A DNA stretch of 51,305 bases, from the NCBI GenBank assembly GCA_021846505.1, contig JAJZWV010000020.1, forward strand, positions 1-51,305. Reading direction: 5' to 3'. The notes under the pieces are model-generated. The model did no database searches. It was not told where the DNA came from and was given only the letters and a program-made list of their open reading frames with translations. The translations under genes were made by a program, and so were the position numbers. This document shows positions 38,756 to 47,360 of the stretch, one piece after another (the first letter of the stretch is position 1; every line of letters starts with the position of its first letter). This stretch comes from Bacillota bacterium. Its GTDB lineage: Bacteria; Bacillota; Sulfobacillia; Sulfobacillales; JAIMBI01.

Positions 38756-40529
38756 CCAGCGCGGGTCCGCTCGGCGTGGGACTCAGCAGCGCCCGGAAGG
38801 CGTTGCCCACCTCAGCGGGGTCCTGGATGGGCGGGCTGCACACGGTGCCGCGGCAGAGATACAGCGCCGGGGCAATCTCTTCGTCATAGCCGGCGTCCTC
38901 GGCTTCCGGCCCCATGATGTCCACGGCCTTCATGGAGGTGTTGGCCGAGTAAAGCTGGTAAACGGCGCGGCGGTACGGCAGCGCCGCGTGCGGGTCGTCG
39001 TCCGTGACCACCACCCCCGTGAGGGCCGGCGCGGCCATGGCCGTGTACGCCCAGCCCCACGCCGCCCCAAATAGGCCAAAGCGGCTGGCCACCTCGGCAA
39101 AGGCTCCTAAGAGGCCGCGGGCACGCGCCACGAGCTCGCGGTCGTCACGCGCGGTGCCCAGGCGAAACAGAAACAGGGCCGCGTCGGCGTTGGCCTGCAG
39201 CGGCTTTTGCCGAAAGGCCAGGCGGCCGAGCGTCCCGTCCGCGGCGGGGCTGTCGAAGTACCCGGGGCGATCCCCGTCGGCCAAGTCGCGATCCATGAGC
39301 GCGCGAAGGCTCTCGGCCCGGGCCAGGTGCTCCGGGTCACCGGTCAGCAGGTGCGCGTCCAGGCAGGCCAGGCCGACGCTCACCAAATCGGCGAGCCAGT
39401 TGGCCATGGTGCGCTCGCGGTCGTCGTGCAGCAGGCCGCGATCCGGGTCGTACAGCTCGGTGAACAGCGATTCCAGCGCCGTGAGCCCCTCCGCGCGCCA
39501 CCGATCATCCAGCACCGCTGAAGCGAGCAGCAGCGCCGACACCATCAAGCCATTGGGCCCGGCGTACAGCGTGGGGTCCACGTAGGGAGCTGGCCGGCCG
39601 GCGCGGTCGGCTTGGCTCAGCCGATAGTACGCCTCATCCGCATCTTGCGAACCGCCAAAGAAGCCGGCCGGCTGCTGCAGCGTGGCGCGCGCCCAGGTCA
39701 AGGTGCGCTGAGCGATGTCCCGGTACAGCTCGTCACCCATCACCTGGTATCCGTGGAGATACAGGGTGGCCAGCCGGGCATTGTCCTCCAGCATTTTCTC
39801 GTAGTGCGGCACGGTCCACTCGCGGGTGGTGGAGTACCGGAAGAAGCCCCCGGCCGTGTCGTCCTGCAGCGCGCTGCCGGCCATGGCGTCCATGGTGCGG
39901 ACGGCCATGCCGGCGGCCCACCCTTGCCCCTCATAGACGAAGCGGGCCAGCGCCAGCTCCCACACTTCCGGTTGGGGAAACTTGGTGCCGCTGCCGACTC
40001 CGCCGTACGCTCGGTCAAATTCCTGCCGCAAAGCTTCGTCCACGGCCGCCAAAGGAGCCGGCGTGGGCTCGGAGGGGTTGGTTGCCGGCTCCACCGGCTC
40101 GACGGGCGGCGCTTGGCCCTCCAGCTCGGCCTCATGCTCGGCATAGTACGCGCGCACCTGCTCCAGCAGCGGGCGCATCTGCTCCGCCGGCACAAAGGTC
40201 GAGCCGGTGATCACCTCCCCGCCCGCTGTCAGAAACGCGGTCGAGGGCCATCCGCCCATGTTGTAGCGCAGGTTGATGTCGGGCCGGCTGTCGTTGTCCA
40301 CCCGCAGCGGTATAAAATGCTCATTGATGGCCGCGATGACAGCGGGATCCGAATACGTGGTTTCGTCCATGACGTGGCACCAGTGGCACCAGACTGCGGA
40401 CAGGGACAGCAGCAGCGGCTTTTTCTGCTGGCGAGCCGCCTCAAACGCTTCGGCTCCCCAGGGCTGCCACTGAATCTCCTCGGCGCGGTGGGGGCGGGGG
40501 GAAAACCGAAAAGGGGTGGCTCGTTCCAT
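38748..40529 (-). CDS. YyaL/DUF255 thioredoxin-domain protein
   Basis: 593 aa from ATG 40529 (AGGAAGAGA upstream on the minus strand). Residues ~1-120 form a DUF255 thioredoxin-like domain with WCHWCHVMDETTY, the CxxC of the family, and DNDSRPDINLRYNMGGWPST. The remainder is the (alpha/alpha)6 six-hairpin domain typical of N-acylglucosamine 2-epimerase relatives (GGFFRYSTTREWTVPHYEKM, LEDNARLATLY, GPNGLMVSALLLASAVL). There is no signal peptide, so it is cytosolic. The biochemical activity of this conserved family is not established. Confidence 0.9.
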   Translation of the reverse strand: MERATPFRFSPRPHRAEEIQWQPWGAEAFEAARQQKKPLLLSLSAVWCHWCHVMDETTYSDPAVIAAINEHFIPLRVDNDSRPDINLRYNMGGWPSTAFLTAGGEVITGSTFVPAEQMRPLLEQVRAYYAEHEAELEGQAPPVEPVEPATNPSEPTPAPLAAVDEALRQEFDRAYGGVGSGTKFPQPEVWELALARFVYEGQGWAAGMAVRTMDAMAGSALQDDTAGGFFRYSTTREWTVPHYEKMLEDNARLATLYLHGYQVMGDELYRDIAQRTLTWARATLQQPAGFFGGSQDADEAYYRLSQADRAGRPAPYVDPTLYAGPNGLMVSALLLASAVLDDRWRAEGLTALESLFTELYDPDRGLLHDDRERTMANWLADLVSVGLACLDAHLLTGDPEHLARAESLRALMDRDLADGDRPGYFDSPAADGTLGRLAFRQKPLQANADAALFLFRLGTARDDRELVARARGLLGAFAEVASRFGLFGAAWGWAYTAMAAPALTGVVVTDDDPHAALPYRRAVYQLYSANTSMKAVDIMGPEAEDAGYDEEIAPALYLCRGTVCSPPIQDPAEVGNAFRALLSPTPSGPALVT

Positions 40530-40636
40530 GGGTTCACTCTCTTCCTGATGAATGTGGGCCACCCGCTGCCCAGACGCGGCGGACAGGCCATTGGATTTCA
40601 GTGTCCCCATGCTAGCAGATTTGTGGGAGGTTAAAC

Positions 40637-41356
40637 GTGGTCGACCGACAACCGGAGCAGCCCGCCACACCGGCGGCGGTACCTTGGCTGGTGCTCACCG
40701 GCGCTACGTCGGGCATTGGCGCGGCGGTGGCGCGGGGCTGGCGGGAAGCCGGCGGCCAAGTTCTGGGCGTGTCGCGCCACCCGGAGGGCTCCGCCGCTGA
40801 CGCCTGGGTCCACAGTGATCTCCGCGACCCCTGGGGGGCCGCCGCCCAGGTGGCGGGCGCCGCCAGCGCGCGGCGGGTGGGGGCGTTCGTGCACGCGGCC
40901 GGCGTTGTGTATGCCGACAGCGCTCACCGCATCACCCCGGATGAGTGGAGCCAAACCGTGGCGGTGAATCTCACGGCGGCGTTTGCGCTGGCGCGGGTGC
41001 TGGCGCCGCGGCTCCAGGCTCCGCGCTCGCTGGTGCTGGTGGGCAGCATCGACGCCTGCCTGGCTCCGCGCGCCGGTCCGGATGCGGCCTACGGAGCCGC
41101 CAAAGCTGGCCTCGTCGGCCTCACGCGGCACCTGGCGGTGGAGTGGGGGCCTGAGGGCCTGTCGGTGAACGCCGTGCTGCCGGGGCCGATGGCCAGCGGC
41201 ATGGGGGTCGCGGCAGGCGGACCACCCAAGGGGGCAGCAGACGGCCAGTGGACCTTGCCCGAGGAGGTGGCGGCCGCCATTCTGTTCCTGCTGCGAGCTC
41301 GCGGCATCACCGGGCAGGCGCTCCGCGTGGACCACGGCTGGCAGCTGGGCTACTGA
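40637..41356 (+). CDS. Short-chain dehydrogenase/reductase
   Basis: 239 aa from GTG 40637, with GGGAGG upstream. The Rossmann glycine motif is LTGATSGIGAAVARG. The second site is HAAGVVYAD (NAG-like), the catalytic Ser is in VLVGSIDA, and Tyr-x-x-x-Lys is in DAAYGAAKAGLVGLT. PGPMASGM and RVDHGWQLGY at the C-terminus resemble FabG-like enzymes. The substrate is unknown. It is divergent from the YyaL-type gene with a 107-base gap and lies 85 bases before the nuclease gene. Confidence 0.85.
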   Translation: MVDRQPEQPATPAAVPWLVLTGATSGIGAAVARGWREAGGQVLGVSRHPEGSAADAWVHSDLRDPWGAAAQVAGAASARRVGAFVHAAGVVYADSAHRITPDEWSQTVAVNLTAAFALARVLAPRLQAPRSLVLVGSIDACLAPRAGPDAAYGAAKAGLVGLTRHLAVEWGPEGLSVNAVLPGPMASGMGVAAGGPPKGAADGQWTLPEEVAAAILFLLRARGITGQALRVDHGWQLGY

Positions 41357-41440
41357 AAGGCTGGCCGCTAGCCGCCGGCCCGCCCTTATCGGCGTACGAC
41401 GGCGGCGCCACGGTGCTACGAAGACGGGAGGGCATGCGAG

Positions 41441-42679
41441 ATGGAGGGCAGCGCGTTTCGGTTTGTGCACGCGGCGGACTTGCACTTGGACAGCCCCTTT
41501 CGGGGGCTGTCCCGCACCGCCCCGTGGCTCCAGCCGGTGCTGCAGCAAGCCAGCTTGGACGCCTTTGATCGGCTGGTGGACTTGGCGGTGGATGAGGCGG
41601 CCGCGTTCATGGTGTGGGCGGGTGACGTGTTTGACCACACGGCCCCGAGCCTCCGCGCTCAGCTGAAGCTCCGGGACGGCATTGCCCGGCTGGCCGCCCA
41701 CGGCATTCACGTGTTTTGGGCCCATGGCAACCACGATCCCGCCGACGCGCTGTCTCTCGACATCAGCTGGCCAGACAATCTCACCCGCTTTCCCGGCGGC
41801 CGCGTCGGGCACGTGGGGGTGCCGGACCCCCACCATCCCCATCGCCTGCTGTGCGAGGTTTACGGGGTATCGTACCCCGAAGCCAGCGTGACGGCGTCCT
41901 ACGCGGAGCAGTTCCAGCGGGCAGACGATGCCCCCTGGGCCCTGGCTGTGCTGCATGCCAATGTGGGCGGGCAGCCCGGCCACGACAACTATGCGCCCGC
42001 TCGGCTCAGCGACCTGACGGAGCGCCCGTTTGACTACTGGGCGCTGGGCCACATTCACCACCGGGCGGTGCTGTCCGAAGCGCCATGGGTGGTGTACCCC
42101 GGAAACCTGCAGGGCCGGCATCCCCGGGAAGACGGGCCTAAGGGCGCGGTGGTGGGACACGTCGATGAGTGGGGGGCGGCGCGCCTCACTTTTCACGCCC
42201 TGGCGCCCGTGCAGTGGCAGACGGTGGCGATGGACGTGACCGGCGAGGAGCATGCTGACCGGCTGGAGAGCCGGCTGGCCGAGGCGCTGTCCGCCGGCTG
42301 GCCAGGAGCGGCCGGCGCGCTGGTGCGGGTGGAGCTCGTGGGCCGCTCGGTGCTGGCGCGCCTGATGCCGGAGGACTGGCTGGCGATGGCGGAGCGCCTG
42401 TCGGACACGGAAGCCCGTCCCGGCTTCGTGTTTGTCGAATCCATTCAGCCCCGCCTCGGCCGCCCCCTGGCGCCGGACCCGTCGGACGGCCTCTTAGCGC
42501 GGGCGCTGGCGGAGGTGGACCGCCTGGAGGTGCCCCGGGAGGCACGTGAGCTGTGGCCGCGCGCCAGCGCCGGGCCGGGCACCGACCCAGAAGCCCGGGA
42601 GTTGGACGATATGGCGGCGTCCGTGCGGCAGCGCGTGAAAGATCGCCTGCGCGAGCTTTTGGGCGAGGAGCTTTCGTAG
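41441..42679 (+). CDS. yhaO: YhaO-type metallophosphoesterase/nuclease (SbcD-like)
   Basis: 412 aa. Metallophosphoesterase motifs are in order: VHAADLHLDSPFRGL (DxH), VWAGDVFDH (GDxxD), FWAHGNHDPAD (GNHD), AVLHANVG, and ALGHIHHR (GHxH). They define an Mre11/SbcD-type active site with two metal ions. The C-terminal ~150 residues match the YhaO accessory region. It starts 15 bases upstream of its partner ATPase gene. The complex is inferred to process DNA ends. Confidence 0.9.
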   Translation: MEGSAFRFVHAADLHLDSPFRGLSRTAPWLQPVLQQASLDAFDRLVDLAVDEAAAFMVWAGDVFDHTAPSLRAQLKLRDGIARLAAHGIHVFWAHGNHDPADALSLDISWPDNLTRFPGGRVGHVGVPDPHHPHRLLCEVYGVSYPEASVTASYAEQFQRADDAPWALAVLHANVGGQPGHDNYAPARLSDLTERPFDYWALGHIHHRAVLSEAPWVVYPGNLQGRHPREDGPKGAVVGHVDEWGAARLTFHALAPVQWQTVAMDVTGEEHADRLESRLAEALSAGWPGAAGALVRVELVGRSVLARLMPEDWLAMAERLSDTEARPGFVFVESIQPRLGRPLAPDPSDGLLARALAEVDRLEVPREARELWPRASAGPGTDPEARELDDMAASVRQRVKDRLRELLGEELS

Positions 42680-42694
42680 GAGGAGGATCGGAGG

Positions 42695-45364
42695 ATGTGG
42701 ATTCACCAGGTGCACATTGACCGGTTTGGCCCTCTGGAGCGGCGGACCCTCACGCTTCCGCCTGAGGGGCTGGTCGCAATCGAGGGTCCCAATGAGGCCG
42801 GCAAGTCCTCCTTGCTGGATTTTCTTCGCGTGCTGCTGTTTGGCCCGCGGGGCGAGATGCCGGCGGCCGCCAGCCCGGGCTCCTGGAGCGGCCGGGCCGA
42901 GCTTATCAGCTCGGATGGCCAAGCGGTGTGGGTGGAGCGTGCCCCCCGCACCCTTCGGCTCCGCGACAGCGGCGGCCGGGAGCTGGCCGCGGCCGACTGG
43001 GAAGGCCTGTTGGGCGGCACCACCCGCGGCCTCTTTCGCAACGTGTACGCGTTTGGGCTGACGGAGCTGCAGGAAATCGGCTCGCTCAAGGGAGATCAGG
43101 TGGGGGCCGAGCTTTTGTCCGCAGGGCTGGCCGGCGGGGTCAACCTGCAGCGGGTGCTGGGGGACCTGAAAGCCGACCGCGAGAGTGTGTACCGGCCGCG
43201 TGGCCAGAAGCAGCCCCTGAACCTGGCCCAGCGTGCCTATGCGGATGCCAGCCGCGCTGTGGCGCGGGCCGAGCAGGAAGAGGCTACCTGGCAGCGCTGG
43301 CTGCAGGACGAGCGCCGAGCCCAGCAGGAGGGCGAGCGCCTTGCACAGGAGGACGCGGCGCTCGCAGAGCGGCAGGCGCGCGTGGACCGCCTGGCGGCGC
43401 TGTGGCCGGACTGGCAGCGCTGGCAGGCGTGCGCCGACGCGGTGGCTGCCGGGGCCAAGCTGGCGGACTGGCCGGCCTCCGCCGGTCCGCGGGCGGAGGA
43501 AGCCGCCATCCGCGCCCGGGAGGCGCGCCAGGCCGCGGCCACCGCTCAGGAGCGCCTCGAGAGGCTGGAGCGGCGCCTCCCCGATGCAGCCGTGCAGGCG
43601 GCGCTGTTGGACCCGGCGTGGCATGCGCTGGTCGATGAGTGGCCGGCCATCTCCCGCCAGCGCGAGCAAGCGGCTCGGCTGGAGGGGGAGCTTTTGGACG
43701 CGCGCCGCCAGCTGCATGTGCTGGCGGCCCAGCTGGGTGTGGATCCCGCCGCCGATTGGCCGGCGCGTGCCCTGCAGCTTTCTGACGGGCTGGAGATGCT
43801 GGGGCGGGTCCTCGAGGCCACAGAGCGGGAGAGGGCGGACGCGGACCGCCGCCTGACAGAGGTTGCTGGCGAAGCCGAGAGCGCCTGGATCCAGGCGGAG
43901 CAGCGAAGGGTGAGCCGAACGCGGGAGCTGGCGGCGGTGCCCGCGCTGGCCGGGGTGTCGGCCCTGCTGGCCCTGCTGGCCGGGTTTATGCCGCCTCCCT
44001 GGGCGTGGGGGGCGGGCTTGGCGGCTGCCGCGGCGGCGGCCGTGGCCGCGTGGCGCGTGATGAGCGCGGGATCGAACCCGGGGCGCCTCTTGCCCGAGGA
44101 AGCTGCGGCCGAGCCGGCGGCGCTGGCCCGTGCCCGCGCCGAGTATGCCGCCGCCGTTCGGGCGGCCGACCGCGCGCAGCAAAATTGGGTGCGCTTTTGG
44201 CAGAATGCCGACATGCCGGCGCTTACGGTGCCAGGTGCGCGGGCGCTCATGGTGCAGGCGCCGCGCTGGAGTGAGCTTTTGGTGCGCATTCGCGAGCGGG
44301 AGCGCCAGCTGGGCGAGATCCAGGAGGCGGAGCGGCAATTTTGGACGGCCGCAGAGCCAGTGCTGGAGCGCTGGGGCCTCCTCGGGGGGCGAGAGCCAGA
44401 GCGGTGGCAAAGCTGGCGGGAGGAGCGTCCGGCGTGGGTGCGGTTGCTTCAGGCTCGCTCTGAGGAGCGGGCCGCGCAGCAGGGCGCCCAGGACCAAGCG
44501 GAGGCAGCCCAGTTGGAGTTGGAGGCGATCTGGGAAGAAGTGGGCGCGCGGTCGGAGGAGGAGTTTCAGGAGCAGCTGAAAAGCCGGGCCGCGTGGCAGA
44601 ACGCGAGGCAGGAGGCTGGGCGGCTTGAGCAGCGCCTCGGCACCGATCCGGTCGTGCAATCCTTGGATGTGGACTTCCGCACCGCCTTCGCCGCGTGGAC
44701 TGAGCTGGCCTTGGCAGAAGAGCGCCAGCGGGTGGCCCAGGCGCGTCAGGATCTTGCCCGCCAGCGGGACGCGGTCATGGGTCAGCTGGCCACCGCACGC
44801 CAGGCGCGCCAGCGGCTGGAGCAATCCGGCACGCTGGCCGACGCGCGGCTGCACCAGGAGGTGTGTCGCCAAGCGCTGGAGCGGAATGTGGCCACCTGGC
44901 TGGAGTTGCAGTGGGCTGAGACGGCGATTCAAGTAGCTCGCGACGCGCTCAGGAAGGAGCGCCAGCCCCAGGTCATGCGGGATACGTCGGCTCTGTACCG
45001 GCGGGTCACGGGCGGCCGCTATGTGAACCTGTGGGCCACTGACGATGAAAACCTGGAAGTGCAGCTGGCCGACGGAGCGGTGTACCGCGCCGAGGCACTG
45101 TCGCGCGGCGCCAAGGAGCAGCTGTACCTGGCGTTTCGGCTGGCGTGGATCGAGGAACAGTCGCGGCGCGGCCGCGAAATGCCGGTGATCTTAGACGACA
45201 TTTTGGTCAACGCCGACCCCACCCGCCAGCGGGTGATGGCAGATGTGCTGGGAGCGTTCGCCCAGCACCACCAGGTGCTGTTTCTCACCTGCCACCCTGA
45301 TCAGGCGGCGCTGCTGGCAGACGCCGGCGCCGCCCGGCGCGTCGCGCTGGCAGCTTGCTCATGA
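42695..45364 (+). CDS. yhaN: YhaN-type SMC-like ATPase (SbcC-like)
   Basis: 889 aa. The N-terminal Walker A IEGPNEAGKSSLLDFLRVLL (about residues 29-48) and the C-terminal signature (ALSRGAKEQLYLAFRLAWIE) with Walker B (MPVILDDILVNADP) form the split ABC ATPase. Between them lies a long coiled coil rich in Arg, Glu, Gln and Ala. Midway (about residues 413-460) the coil is broken by two hydrophobic stretches (VPALAGVSALLALLAGFMPP and WGAGLAAAAAAAVAAWRV) instead of a CxxC zinc hook. This suggests membrane contact. It is co-transcribed with yhaO. Confidence 0.9.
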   Translation: MWIHQVHIDRFGPLERRTLTLPPEGLVAIEGPNEAGKSSLLDFLRVLLFGPRGEMPAAASPGSWSGRAELISSDGQAVWVERAPRTLRLRDSGGRELAAADWEGLLGGTTRGLFRNVYAFGLTELQEIGSLKGDQVGAELLSAGLAGGVNLQRVLGDLKADRESVYRPRGQKQPLNLAQRAYADASRAVARAEQEEATWQRWLQDERRAQQEGERLAQEDAALAERQARVDRLAALWPDWQRWQACADAVAAGAKLADWPASAGPRAEEAAIRAREARQAAATAQERLERLERRLPDAAVQAALLDPAWHALVDEWPAISRQREQAARLEGELLDARRQLHVLAAQLGVDPAADWPARALQLSDGLEMLGRVLEATERERADADRRLTEVAGEAESAWIQAEQRRVSRTRELAAVPALAGVSALLALLAGFMPPPWAWGAGLAAAAAAAVAAWRVMSAGSNPGRLLPEEAAAEPAALARARAEYAAAVRAADRAQQNWVRFWQNADMPALTVPGARALMVQAPRWSELLVRIRERERQLGEIQEAERQFWTAAEPVLERWGLLGGREPERWQSWREERPAWVRLLQARSEERAAQQGAQDQAEAAQLELEAIWEEVGARSEEEFQEQLKSRAAWQNARQEAGRLEQRLGTDPVVQSLDVDFRTAFAAWTELALAEERQRVAQARQDLARQRDAVMGQLATARQARQRLEQSGTLADARLHQEVCRQALERNVATWLELQWAETAIQVARDALRKERQPQVMRDTSALYRRVTGGRYVNLWATDDENLEVQLADGAVYRAEALSRGAKEQLYLAFRLAWIEEQSRRGREMPVILDDILVNADPTRQRVMADVLGAFAQHHQVLFLTCHPDQAALLADAGAARRVALAACS

Positions 45365-45790
45365 GCGCCCCCGGCAAGCCGTCCAAAGTGGTGGAACCGC
45401 GGGCGCTGGCCCAAGCCGCTGGCTTTGAGCAGGTCTGAACCGAAGAGGCCGGCGCACTGCTGGCGACGCTCGCAGGCGCCGTGTGCGGAGCCCCCATCCT
45501 GGGGATTGGCACGGGCGCAGAAGGAGTCGCCGCCTGGCTGGCCACCCGGCCCAGGTGCCGGTGACTGCGGCCGAGCGCGGCCCCGCGCGGGCGAAAATGG
45601 CTCCCGCGCCGCTGCAGGTCTGCTCAGACGTCACGGCCATCACCGGGGACTGGGTGGAGGCCCTGGCCCGAGGCCCTTCAGCTTGATTTTTGCCGATGCG
45701 CAAGCGGTCAAGCGCGACGACATGGACCGGGTGGTCGGCGCCGCGGCTAGTCCTCGAGGGGGCCAAACTCACTCTCCTCCAAGTCTTCGA
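45361..45790 (+). pseudogene. Class I methyltransferase gene, decayed
   Basis: The frame from ATG 45361 (overlapping the yhaN stop) gives SKVVEPRALAQAAGF and, after an in-frame stop, EEAGALLATLAGAV and PILGIGTGAEGVAAWLATRP. A shifted frame continues as PVTAAERGPARAK and DVTAITGDWVEALARG, then another as FSLIFADAQAVKRDDMD. This matches an O-methyltransferase-like family (SKVVxxEREALALGF..ETGALLRTLAA..LELGTGTGLGTAWL..FDLIFADxxxGK). One stop and two frameshifts show it is dead. Confidence 0.7.
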
Positions 45791-45932
45791 TGACACCAGA
45801 GGCGGTCCACAGGATCGTGAGGATGCGCTGGTGGCAGGTGGGATGCCGCGCCACGCCCGGTGCAGTCCCCTCGCGCGGCGCATCGGCGGCTCGCGGGTCG
45901 CCCACCACACTGCCCATCAGCAGAGCCGCCAT
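45747..45932 (-). CDS. Small hypothetical protein, 61 aa
   Basis: The ATG at 45932 has a strong AAGGAGG five bases upstream on the minus strand, the main support. The sequence starts MAALLMGSVVGDPRAADAPR and ends RILTILWTASGVIEDLEESE plus an acidic tail. It has no recognised family or membrane segment. It lies antisense to the decayed methyltransferase end and could itself be a remnant. Confidence 0.4.
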   Translation of the reverse strand: MAALLMGSVVGDPRAADAPREGTAPGVARHPTCHQRILTILWTASGVIEDLEESEFGPLED

Positions 45933-46452
45933 CGTCGCCTCCTTCTTGTCGGGCGGACCGCACGGATCTTGAGAATCGCGCGGATCGGGAGGGACTTGGG
46001 CCGCGCCCATCGGGAAAGCTTTTTCGGCAGCGGGGCATCAAGGCGGGCCAGCACCCGCGGCGTCTGTGAGCCGCCGCCCGCGCTCACGAGGGGCACCAGC
46101 GCCGTGCCCATCCCAAACAGAATGGCCGGGACCACCCATGCCTCGCAGCTGCCGCCGGCGCTCGGATCCGAGCGCCGGCTCTTGGGCCCAACGGTCCCAT
46201 TGGCACGCGACGCCCTGCCTCCCGGAGTCTCCCACACAGCACCGCCATCATAGATTGTGGCAGTCACAGAGGGCAAGCCATAGTGGGCGGCTTGCGGCGC
46301 GCCGGCACCCGAGTTGGGCGGCTGCAGGCGGGAAGAGGTGAGCCCCCGGCGCCGGCGGAAACATTGCCAATGCGATGGGGGCCGTCCCAGCCGGTACGAT
46401 GAGAGAAGGCTCCGGCGAGGGCATAGCCATTAAACATAAAGGGGGGTGGGCC
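45933..46452. other. Decayed or non-coding stretch between pseudogenes
   Basis: No gene is firmly supported. On the minus strand an open frame at 45917-46276 contains a hydrophobic stretch (AWVVPAILFGMGTALVPLVS) and a basic tail, but lacks a good ribosome binding site. It may be the remains of a membrane protein. The last ~70 bases lead into the aldo/keto reductase relic with a GGGGGGTGGG ribosome binding site. Confidence 0.3.
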
Positions 46453-47360
46453 ATGCAGACGGCGCCGCTGGGAACCTCGGAGTTGGCGCTGCCGGTCGTG
46501 GCGGTGGGATGCATGCGGCTCCGCCAGCTGGACCTGCCAGCCGCGGAGCGGTTTGTGGGGGCTGCGCTGGAGCAGGGGGCGCGTGCGCGGACATTTCCGG
46601 GGGCGGGGCATGCGAGGAGTGGCTCGGGAGGCGGCGCGCCTGACCCCGTGCCGCCGCGACATGTCATCCTGCTGTCGCAATGCGGCATTCGGCTCGGCGC
46701 TTATGATGTTTCTCGCGAACGTGTCCTGGTGTCGGTCGAAGGCAGCTTGCGCTGCCTGGGCACGGCTCCTTGGACGTCCTGCGGCTGCACCGGCCGGATG
46801 CGCTGGTGGAGCCTGAAGCGGTGGCGGAGGCGTTTGTCCAGCGGGCCGCCCGCGGCAAAGTGCAGCCCTTTGGGGTCTCGAACCGAAAAACCCATGCAGA
46901 TGGAGCTGCTGGCCCACTATGTTCCCAGCCGCTGGGGGCCAACCAGATCCCGCTGTGCATCACCAACGCCGCGGTGATTGTCCAGGGGCTGAACGTGAAC
47001 AGGCTGAGCGCCGAGGCCGTGGACCGCGGACGGGCGAGTGCTGGACTGCTGCCGCCTGCACCGCATCGCCATCCAGCCACGGGCGCCTTTCCCATAGGGA
47101 TGCTTCAAGGGCGTGCTTCTCGGAAGCCCGAAGTGTTCCGCCTTTGAAGCGCTGGCGCGCGTGGCCGCGGACCATGGGGCCAGCCCCACCACCATCGGGG
47201 TGACGTGGCTGCTGCGGCAGCCCGCCCACATGCAGCCGGTCATCGGGACCATGAACGCGGAGCGGCTCCGGGAGTGCTGCCAGGCGGCCGATGTGGATCT
47301 GAGCCGCGAGGAGAGGTGCGCCCTCTACCGCGCGGCCGGCGGCCCGCTGCCTTGGCCGGG
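46453..47360 (+). pseudogene. Aldo/keto reductase gene, frameshifted
   Basis: It begins MQTAPLGTSELALPVVAVGC and MRLRQLDLPAAERFVGAALE, then shifts several times. Recognisable later pieces are LRLHRPDALVEPEAVAEAFV, GKVQPFGVSNRK, NAAVIVQGLNVN and TIGVTWLLRQPAHMQPVIGT, then LSREERCALYRAAGGPLP. Together these cover a YdhF-type aldo/keto reductase from end to end. At least three frameshifts destroy it. Its 3' end overlaps the end of glgB. Confidence 0.8.

Noticed and set aside
42494-44932. An 812-codon open frame on the minus strand
   Set aside because: It is the shadow of yhaN, which has clear ATPase motifs. The translation is low-complexity Leu/Arg/Gly/Pro.
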